From an uncultured Emticicia sp. (GTDB taxonomy: Bacteria; Bacteroidota; Bacteroidia; Cytophagales; Spirosomataceae), in the NCBI RefSeq assembly GCF_937903345.1, contig NZ_CALCZQ010000050.1:124001-188000 (forward strand): DNA of 64,000 nt. The letters are read 5' to 3'. Below, in pieces: positions 58,347-64,000 of this stretch (position 1 is its first letter; each line of letters opens with the position of its first letter). The notes under the pieces were generated by a model. The model was not told where the DNA came from and ran no database searches. It was given only the letters and a program-made list of their open reading frames with translations. The translations under genes and the position numbers were made by a program.

Positions 58347-59627
58347 ATGATTTTAGACCGAACCATTGCTCCGCCATCAAGGAAAGTAGAAAATATAAAT
58401 ATTCCAACTGCAGAAAAAACAATACTTGACAATAATATTCCACTTTATACTATTCGAGCAGGCGAGCAGCCAGTCATGCGTTTAGAATTGATTTTTGATG
58501 CAGGTAGTAAATTCGATGTTGTTGGTGGAGAGTCACTTTTTGTATCAAAAATGCTTACAGAAGGCACAAAAACGCATAAGGCGGCCGAAATTAGCGAGTT
58601 TTTTGACCAATATGGGGCTTTTACCGAAATTAATCAATCATTTGAGCGTTTGTCGATTACGGTTCATGGGCTAACCAAGCATCTGACAAAACTTTTGCCA
58701 ATGCTAAAAGAAATGATTTCAGAGTCGATTTTTCCAGCAGAAGAGTTTTCAATGCAAAGAAATATTGCTTCTCAAACCCTCAAAGTCAATCTCGAAAAGA
58801 CTGCTTTCGTGGCCAGTCAAACTTTTAGAGAACAGATTTTTGGTTCAAATCATCCATACGGCAAATCGGTTAACCAAGCCACTATTGAGAATATTACGCC
58901 CGACGCAGTACGTGAGTTTTATTTGAAACAAATCAGTGGAAAATTATTTACGATTTTTCTATCAGGAAATTTCGGTGAGGAAGAAATAAAAGGTATAAAT
59001 GAGGTTTTTGGACAGATACCTGCAAGTTTACCAGAAAAATTAGAAGATAGATTTCCAGAAAGCCCAAAGGTTGGTGAAAATTTATTGATTAATCGACCCG
59101 AAAATCTACAATCTTCGATTCGAGTTGGTAGAAAACTATTTAATCGTACACACCCTGATTTTTTCAAATTTATTGTAACCAATACTATATTTGGTGGATT
59201 TTTCGGAAGCCGCTTGATGAAAAATATCAGAGAGGAAAAAGGTTTTACCTACGGAATCTCATCTTCTTTAATTCCACAGAAAGAAAATGGTTATTTGATT
59301 ATTGGAACTGATGTAAAGAAAGAATTCACACAACAAACGATTGATGAAATACACAAGGAAATAGCTCGCTTACAAACCGAACAAATTTCAGAAAATGAAC
59401 TTGAAACCGCCAAAAATTATATGATTGGCTCATTTGTAGGTTCATTAAATACACCATTTGAGGTAGCCGACCGCCAAAAAGTAGTCATTTTAGAAAATCT
59501 ACCGAGCGATTTTTATCAAAATTACATTCGGCATGTAAATGCTATTTCGAGCGAAGATGTGATGGAAATTGCTAATAAATATTTTAATGCAAAAGAGCTT
59601 TGTGAGGTTGTGGTAGGAGGGAAGTAA
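58347..59627 (+). CDS. M16-family peptidase-like protein lacking the HxxEH zinc motif
   Basis: About 426 residues from ATG 58347, with the two-lobed M16 fold. The position of the zinc motif (normally GLAHFLEHMLFKGT) reads GGESLFVSKMLTEGTKTHKA, so both His and the Glu are missing. The C-terminal lobe keeps the substrate-side motif SRLMKNIREEKGFTYGISSS. This is typical of the non-catalytic partner in M16 pairs (PqqL/YmxG-type), which needs an active subunit. None is adjacent: upstream is degP and downstream the SMP-30 gene. The N-terminal residues suggest no signal peptide. Confidence 0.88.
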   Translation: MILDRTIAPPSRKVENINIPTAEKTILDNNIPLYTIRAGEQPVMRLELIFDAGSKFDVVGGESLFVSKMLTEGTKTHKAAEISEFFDQYGAFTEINQSFERLSITVHGLTKHLTKLLPMLKEMISESIFPAEEFSMQRNIASQTLKVNLEKTAFVASQTFREQIFGSNHPYGKSVNQATIENITPDAVREFYLKQISGKLFTIFLSGNFGEEEIKGINEVFGQIPASLPEKLEDRFPESPKVGENLLINRPENLQSSIRVGRKLFNRTHPDFFKFIVTNTIFGGFFGSRLMKNIREEKGFTYGISSSLIPQKENGYLIIGTDVKKEFTQQTIDEIHKEIARLQTEQISENELETAKNYMIGSFVGSLNTPFEVADRQKVVILENLPSDFYQNYIRHVNAISSEDVMEIANKYFNAKELCEVVVGGK

Positions 59628-59634
59628 ATAATAA

Positions 59635-59683
59635 TTTTTTTGCCACACTTTTTTTTCGTCGAAAAAAAAGTGTGGCAAAAAAA
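59635..59683. terminator. Perfect 49-nt palindrome, bidirectional terminator
   Basis: Arms of 24 bp (59635-59658 and 59660-59683) with a single unpaired base. The left arm is seven T, GCCACAC, eight T and CG. It lies between convergent genes, one stop 8 bp before and the other 2 bp after, with T-runs on both strands. Confidence 0.92.
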
Positions 59684-59684
59684 T

Positions 59685-60686
59685 TTAAAAACCATTACCA
59701 ATTGTCTGCGTTTGTACTTTTAGCAAATACATATCGGCTGTAATATAAAGTACCGAACCATCGTTTCCGAAAGCACAGTTGGCCGTAGCTTCGCCCGTAT
59801 CAATTCTCCCCAATAATTTTGCTTCGGGCGATAAAATCAATACGCCTCCAGGCCCAGTGGTAAAAATATTGCCTTTTTTATCAATTTTTAGTCCATCGGG
59901 CAAGCCTTTTAGCCCTTGTTTGATCATTGATGTCATATCAAAGAAAATTTTTCCTTTACCAACATTTCCATCATCATAAACAGAATAAGCCATCAAATAG
60001 GCACGATCAGGGTCAGATTGTGCCACATAAAGCGTTTTTTCGTCAGGTGAAAATGCCAAACCATTCGGGCGAGTTAAATCTTCGATAATCAATGTCGTTT
60101 TTCCAGTTTTATCAACTCTGTAAACGCCAAAAAGTGGTGTTTCACGACTTGGATCTTTTTCCTTTTGACGTAAACCATAAGGTGGGTCAGTAAAATAATA
60201 ATCTCCGTTAGATTTCTGCACCACATCATTCGGGCTATTAAATCTTTTCCCCAAATAATTATCGGTCAATGTACGTTTTCCACCAACAGTAAGTGGCATT
60301 TCTGCCAATCGTCGGTCGCCGTGTTCGCACGAAACCAAATTTCCTGCTCGATTGATAATCAGGCCATTACTACCTGGTTCATCGCTGTACGGAGAAATTC
60401 CAGTATAACCAGAAGGTTTCAAAAATTCAATGATTTCTTCGCTTTTTTTCCAACGATAGATCGTATTGGCTGGTACATCAGAAAACAATAAATATTCGCC
60501 ATCTTTGACCCAAACTGGTCCTTCTGACCAAACAAATCCTTCGCCCAAAACTTCAATTCTGGTGCTTGTATCCAAGATTTTGTCTAAGGCGGCATCGTAA
60601 CGGTCGATTTTGCCAATTGTTTTTGATTGAGCAGTAATAATTTGAGTACTCATAGAGAATAGGGAAAAGAATAAAATATTTTTCAT
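59685..60686 (-). CDS. Exported SMP-30/gluconolactonase-family protein
   Basis: Periplasmic six-bladed propeller of 333 residues with a signal peptide (MKNILFFSLFSMSTQIITAQ). SMP-30/LRE family motifs are EGFVWSEGPVWVKDGEYLLFSDV (metal-binding Glu), GSNGLIINRAGNLVSCEHGDRRL, KRFNSPNDVVQKSNGDYYFTDPPYGL with the metal-binding NDV, and PNGLAFSPDEKTLYVAQSDPDRAYLMAY (metal-binding Asp of SDP). Such enzymes hydrolyse sugar lactones such as gluconolactone. Its product could serve the gluconate locus 33 kb away, but no physical linkage exists. Confidence 0.9.
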   Translation of the reverse strand: MKNILFFSLFSMSTQIITAQSKTIGKIDRYDAALDKILDTSTRIEVLGEGFVWSEGPVWVKDGEYLLFSDVPANTIYRWKKSEEIIEFLKPSGYTGISPYSDEPGSNGLIINRAGNLVSCEHGDRRLAEMPLTVGGKRTLTDNYLGKRFNSPNDVVQKSNGDYYFTDPPYGLRQKEKDPSRETPLFGVYRVDKTGKTTLIIEDLTRPNGLAFSPDEKTLYVAQSDPDRAYLMAYSVYDDGNVGKGKIFFDMTSMIKQGLKGLPDGLKIDKKGNIFTTGPGGVLILSPEAKLLGRIDTGEATANCAFGNDGSVLYITADMYLLKVQTQTIGNGF

Positions 60687-60874
60687 AGTTTAATTGGGTT
60701 GAAAACAAAACAAACGAAATTAAACTATGTTATGCTAATAAGTGTTAAATACTTTAAATTTTTGTTGAGGTTCTTTGATAATTAAGGCAAAAACTATATT
60801 TTTAGAAAAGATTTTTACGTTCTTCCCACCACACAAAAACTGCGGTAAAGAACCATAACCCAATCATTCGAGAA

Positions 60875-61552
60875 ATGATGGTGGATTACCAACCAACCCA
60901 ACAATCAAAAGTTGATTTACGGGTATTGAAAGAACTTGTTCGCCAAGGCGAAAATAAGTACGTAGAATTTAAACTAAAAACCAATCATCCTGAGAAAATT
61001 GTCAGGGAAATGGTTGCTTTCGCCAATACTGATGGCGGAAAATTGATTGTGGGCATTGGCGACGATAAGAGTATTAAAGGCTTAAAGTTTCCCGATGAAG
61101 ATGAGTATATTCTACAAAAAGCAATCGAAAAATACATTTATCCAACCATTGATTATAAGCTCGAACGCCTAATTATTGAAGGCGAGCGTGAGGTTTTGAT
61201 TTATGATATTCAAAAAAGTCCATTTAAGCCACATTATGTAGATTTGGATGGTATCGTCGAAAATCGGCGGGCTTATGTTCGAGTGGCCGACCGCTCTGTG
61301 CAAGCGAGCAAAGAAATGAAAGAAATTCTGAAAGGTGAGCGAAAAGGCCTGAATATCAAGTTTAATTATGGGGAAAAAGAACAGATTTTAATGAAATATC
61401 TGGCCGAAAACCCAGCCATCACTGTAGAAACTTACGCCAATATTGCCAATATTTCACGAAAAGTTGCCTCTCGGACTTTAATTGTTTTGGTGTTGGCCAA
61501 TGTCATAAAAGTACAACCCCAAGAAGTGCAGGATTTTTTTGTGGCGGCGTGA
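60875..61552 (+). CDS. AlbA_2 (Schlafen-type) domain protein with C-terminal winged helix
   Basis: A 225-residue protein. The AlbA_2 (PF04326) core is VRQGENKYVEFKLKTNHPEKIVREMVAFANTDGGKLIVGIGDDKSIKGL (about 25-73), followed by KPHYVDLDGIVENRRAYVRVADRSVQAS with the R-x-x-YVR...R motif. The C-terminus (about 165-225; MKYLAENPAITVETYANIANISRKVASRTLIVLV) looks like a winged helix. Proteins of this type bind nucleic acid or ATP and often occur in mobile or defence contexts; nothing nearby shows defence. Confidence 0.85.
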   Translation: MMVDYQPTQQSKVDLRVLKELVRQGENKYVEFKLKTNHPEKIVREMVAFANTDGGKLIVGIGDDKSIKGLKFPDEDEYILQKAIEKYIYPTIDYKLERLIIEGEREVLIYDIQKSPFKPHYVDLDGIVENRRAYVRVADRSVQASKEMKEILKGERKGLNIKFNYGEKEQILMKYLAENPAITVETYANIANISRKVASRTLIVLVLANVIKVQPQEVQDFFVAA

Positions 61553-61666
61553 TTTTTCCCTCAAATTTCCCTCATACAAAACCTGTTTATTACCTTTCGT
61601 CAATAATTCGCGGTTTATTTTGCTACTTAGCTATTTTTTTGAATCAAAAACAAGTTTATAAAACTT

Positions 61667-62023
61667 ATAATAAAAACCGAATAAGGATCTGCTGATGCAC
61701 TTGATACTTCAAGAAATTTAAAGAGTAAGGTCAAAGCCCAACGTGGTTTTGGTAAAAATTAACGGAACACTCGTCAACCGAACAGATATGGGTTTACGCT
61801 AGGTAGAAAACACAAGACTCGCAGAGCCGATTTTATGGAAAATTATATCAAAGAAGATATTAACGAAACCGATAAAAAATATAATTGGGTGTTAAATGTC
61901 GCTGAAAAAAGTATATTTTTGGTCTTTTATTGATAGAGCTTATGTCTTAGAAAATGTTGATGAAACATACCAATATGTCGAAAAAGGTAAAAAAGTTGGT
62001 AGTTTTTCAATTAAAGTTGCTTG
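61667..62023 (+). pseudogene. Decayed zinc-type quinone oxidoreductase (MDR) pseudogene
   Basis: Pieces of an NADPH:quinone oxidoreductase-like (MDR) gene follow in the right order but in different frames. First IIKTE*GSADALD (61667 on; cf. IxxTKYGSPDVLxL). Then KPNVVLVKINGTLVNRTDMGLR (61734-61803, then TAG). Then ADFMENYIKEDINETDKKYNWVLNVAEKSIF (to about 61924; cf. DYTKEDF...KYDxVFDAVGKSSF). Last SFIDRAYVLENVDETYQYVE and KGKKVGSFSIKVA, in two frames, to TGA 62021-62023. Two internal deletions, stops and frameshifts make function impossible. It fills the gap between the AlbA_2 and omega-amidase genes. Confidence 0.7.
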
Positions 62024-62033
62024 ATTGCCCTAA

Positions 62034-62831
62034 TCAAACAATCACAAAACTATCAGCATCTAAATAAGCAGGAAAACGTTGGCGAAATTCGTCGAGAGCA
62101 GAGCGGTCGAGTGAATGGTGATGAATAACTTCGCTGTCAATTTCACGGAAAAGCACTTTTCCTGCAAAATCAATCACAGCCGAATTACCCGAGTGTGGGA
62201 AACCGTTTCCATCTTCGCCTACACGATTTACACCCACCACATAACTTTGGTTTTCTATGGCACGAGCCACCAAAAGCGAATCCCAAGGATACATACGTAC
62301 TTTTGGCCAATTTGCTACGTAAATCAATAAATCGTATTCGAGATTTACGTTTCTGCTCCAAACAGGGAAACGTAAATCATAGCAAATAAGTGGGCAAATC
62401 TTCCAGCCTTTGATGGTCTTGATGAGTCGCTTAGTTCCTTCGGCATAAACATCATTTTCCTTCGCCATTCTGAAGAGGTGACGTTTATCATACGTATCAA
62501 CTTCACCTTTGGGCGTCACCCAAAGTAAGCGATTATAGTAATTTTCCTTTTCTTTAATAATAAAACTACCCGTAATAACCGCACCAGTTTGTGACGCCAT
62601 TTGTTTCATCCAACGAGTTGTTGTGAGATTCATCGGTTCGGAAAACTGCGAAGCATTCATAGAAAAGCCAGTGGTAAACATTTCGGGTAAAATGATTAAA
62701 TCAGTAGGCCCATCAATGCAAAAAATTTTTTCTTCAAGCATAGCCAAATTAGCCGTTGGGTTTTCCCAATGGAGATTCGTCTGAACCAACGAAATATTTA
62801 GATTTGGCTTAAAAAAAGCTTTTTCGGTCAT
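62034..62831 (-). CDS. Carbon-nitrogen hydrolase, omega-amidase (YafV/Nit2) type
   Basis: Nitrilase-superfamily amidase that hydrolyses alpha-ketoglutaramate/alpha-ketosuccinamate, likely metabolite repair; cytoplasmic. The Glu-Lys-Cys triad is in LIILPEMFTTGFSMNA, TYDKRHLFRMAKEND and ICPLICYDLRFPVWSRN. The end (VNRVGEDGNGFPHSGNSAVIDFAGKVL) is typical. I prefer ATG 62831 (MTEKAFFKPNLNISLVQTNLHWENP); the frame runs to another ATG at 62852. Length 265 is normal. It is downstream of def on the same strand. Confidence 0.93.
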   Translation of the reverse strand: MTEKAFFKPNLNISLVQTNLHWENPTANLAMLEEKIFCIDGPTDLIILPEMFTTGFSMNASQFSEPMNLTTTRWMKQMASQTGAVITGSFIIKEKENYYNRLLWVTPKGEVDTYDKRHLFRMAKENDVYAEGTKRLIKTIKGWKICPLICYDLRFPVWSRNVNLEYDLLIYVANWPKVRMYPWDSLLVARAIENQSYVVGVNRVGEDGNGFPHSGNSAVIDFAGKVLFREIDSEVIHHHSLDRSALDEFRQRFPAYLDADSFVIV

Positions 62832-62901
62832 TTTAAAAAGTGCGAACCTCAAGAATTAATTACTTTATGCCTTTGCAACTTTGTGCCTCAGTACCTAATT
62901 G

Positions 62902-63477
62902 TTACTTTGGAAACTTCATGCGATACTCAATTTCTACATCACCTTTCGTAATATTGATTAGTTTTTTTTTCAATAGTTGCTTTTTTAATGAAGTAAGGTG
63001 GTCAGTAAACAAAATACCATCAATATGGTCGTATTCATGCTGAATAATTCTTGCAGCCAAACCTTCGTATTCTTCGGTATGCTCCACCCAATCAGTATCA
63101 AAATAACGAATCGTAATAAACTCTGGTCGATAAACATCGGCTCTTACCCCAGGAATACTTAAACAACCTTCTTCGTAAGCCCATTCATCGCCATCTTCTT
63201 CAATTATTTCGGCATTGATAAATACTTTCTTGAAATCAATCAAAGATGTGTCAATATCTTCTTCGGTTTCAGCTCCTTCGTTGATTGGTGTGCCATCAAC
63301 CACAAATAAACGAATATCCATGCCAATTTGCGGAGCCGCCAAGCCTACTCCCGATGCAGCGTACATGGTTTCATACATATCAGCTGCTAATTTTTTTACA
63401 TCAATTTCTCCTTGTACAATGTCACGGGCTTCTTTTCTCAGAACAGGGTCTCCGTAGGCAACTATTGGGTATATCAT
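62902..63477 (-). CDS. def: Peptide deformylase
   Basis: Removes the formyl group from nascent proteins. Metal-dependent; the three motifs are GVGLAAPQIG (about residues 44-53), EGCLSIPG (metal Cys, about 114-121) and QHEYDHIDG (metal His pair and catalytic Glu, about 155-163). Length 191 is normal. A dozen residues (GTPINEGAETEEDIDTSLI) form an acidic loop insertion between motifs 1 and 2. Divergent from lipB across 71 bp. Confidence 0.97.
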   Translation of the reverse strand: MIYPIVAYGDPVLRKEARDIVQGEIDVKKLAADMYETMYAASGVGLAAPQIGMDIRLFVVDGTPINEGAETEEDIDTSLIDFKKVFINAEIIEEDGDEWAYEEGCLSIPGVRADVYRPEFITIRYFDTDWVEHTEEYEGLAARIIQHEYDHIDGILFTDHLTSLKKQLLKKKLINITKGDVEIEYRMKFPK

Positions 63478-63548
63478 TTTGTTTCTCTGTTATCAACTAC
63501 TAATAATTATCTTTGTAGTGGCGTTTATGCCACAAAGTTACGAAACTG

Positions 63549-64000
63549 ATGAATAATAATCTTAATAAAACAGTACAGTTTATTGATTTAGGTCTGATTG
63601 ATTACCAAGAAGGCTGGGATATGCAAGAAAAACTCTTCGCCGAAATCATAGATATAAAAGTTACCAATCGAGCAATTACACCCGAAGAACAAAAAATCAC
63701 ACCTAATTATCTACTTTTTTGTCAACATCCGCACGTATATACATTGGGAAAAAGTGGAAAAATTGACAATCTTTTGCTCAATGAAGAAGATTTGTATGAA
63801 AAAGAAGCAAAATTCTATAAAATCAACCGTGGTGGCGATATTACTTATCACGGGCCAGGGCAACTCGTCGGCTATCCGATTTTGGATTTAGAAAATTTCT
63901 TTACGGATATTCATCGTTACATGCGTTTTTTGGAAGAAGGCGTAATTCTAACATTGGCCGATTATGGAATCGATGCGGGAAGAATTGATGGCTTAACGGG
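63549..64000 (+). CDS. lipB: Lipoyl(octanoyl) transferase LipB, C-terminus cut by window edge
   Basis: Transfers octanoyl from acyl-carrier protein to lipoate-dependent enzymes. The 150 visible codons from ATG 63549 (MNNNLNKTVQFIDLGLIDYQEGWDMQEKL) contain LLFCQHPHVYTLGKSG, the conserved FYKINRGGDITYHGPGQLVGYPILDL with the RGGxxTYHGPGQL signature, and HRYMRFLEEGVI. The last visible residues are RIDGLTG. The active-site Cys (usually in a PxxKICAIG-like motif) lies past the right edge. No open frame of this kind would be expected by chance. Confidence 0.95.
   Translation, partial: MNNNLNKTVQFIDLGLIDYQEGWDMQEKLFAEIIDIKVTNRAITPEEQKITPNYLLFCQHPHVYTLGKSGKIDNLLLNEEDLYEKEAKFYKINRGGDITYHGPGQLVGYPILDLENFFTDIHRYMRFLEEGVILTLADYGIDAGRIDGLT

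Noticed and set aside
59635..59683. 49-nt perfect palindrome as a mobile-element end or novel regulatory site
   Set aside because: Its position between two convergent stops and its T-runs on both strands are fully explained by a bidirectional terminator.
60875..61552. AlbA_2/Schlafen protein as part of a defence island
   Set aside because: Neighbours are metabolic and housekeeping genes; no nuclease, methylase, integrase or other defence partner is visible.

Overview
The window looks like chromosomal DNA of a Bacteroidota bacterium, most likely a freshwater Cytophagales relative of Emticicia or Spirosoma (the family-level call is inference). The reasons are AT-rich DNA, a SusC/SusD outer-membrane pair and another TonB receptor, DUF3078, DUF2795 and DUF2911 proteins, a eukaryote-like NADP isocitrate dehydrogenase, promoters of the Bacteroidota type (TAnnTTTG -7 boxes), few purine-rich ribosome sites, and a rhodopsin with Blh. 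I see no rRNA, tRNA, CRISPR array, phage, transposase or conjugation genes. Two genes are cut by the window edges: ftsW at the left and lipB at the right.

Layout. 1-4.9 kb: ftsW (partial), a short mscL, a DUF3078 protein, an MscS-like channel, and an ECF sigma factor with a small partner. 4.9-7.3 kb: an SCP2 lipid-binding protein and an acyl-CoA dehydrogenase behind a palindromic operator. 7.4-16 kb: M1 peptidase, exported RidA, sugar porter, recF, mutS2. 16.2-16.6 kb: a YoeB-type toxin whose antitoxin gene is frameshifted. 16.7-28.7 kb: a Tat-exported beta-propeller and a phosphoesterase, then a gluconate-type locus (two gluconokinase-family genes, 6-phosphogluconate dehydrogenase, SusD, SusC, AraC regulator). 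28.8-33.2 kb: NagX-like membrane acyltransferase, ndk, Gfo/Idh/MocA oxidoreductase, icd. 33.4-37.7 kb: a TonB receptor and a DUF3089 hydrolase, divergent around a second copy of the 5-kb operator. 37.7-47 kb: manC, FrnE-like protein, yraN, psd, a large TPR membrane protein, an ABC ATPase, DUF2911, an S9 peptidase. 47.2-49 kb: blh and a xanthorhodopsin-like proton pump. 50-64 kb: DUF2795, sugar mutarotase, PspC/PadR pair, vanadium haloperoxidase-like lipoprotein, Hsp20, DegP, an M16-like protein, SMP-30 lactonase, an AlbA_2 protein, a decayed quinone-oxidoreductase pseudogene, omega-amidase, def and lipB.

How the genes may work together. The gluconate locus would bring a gluconate-yielding compound across the outer membrane by SusCD, phosphorylate it with GntK and oxidise it with Gnd; one of the two kinases has lost its phosphate-binding motif. 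A near-identical 22-bp palindrome (core TATGC-2-GCATA) stands before SCP2/acyl-CoA dehydrogenase and between the TonB receptor and the DUF3089 hydrolase. This predicts one lipid or acyl-ester uptake and beta-oxidation regulon whose repressor lies outside the window. The rhodopsin has the residues of a green-light proton pump, and Blh would supply retinal.

No wholly new multi-gene system is obvious. The best leads are the shared operator, the frameshifted antitoxin beside an intact toxin, the pseudokinase-like gluconokinase paralogue, the PadR promoter-operator, and REP-like palindromes that have become part of coding sequence in mutS2.
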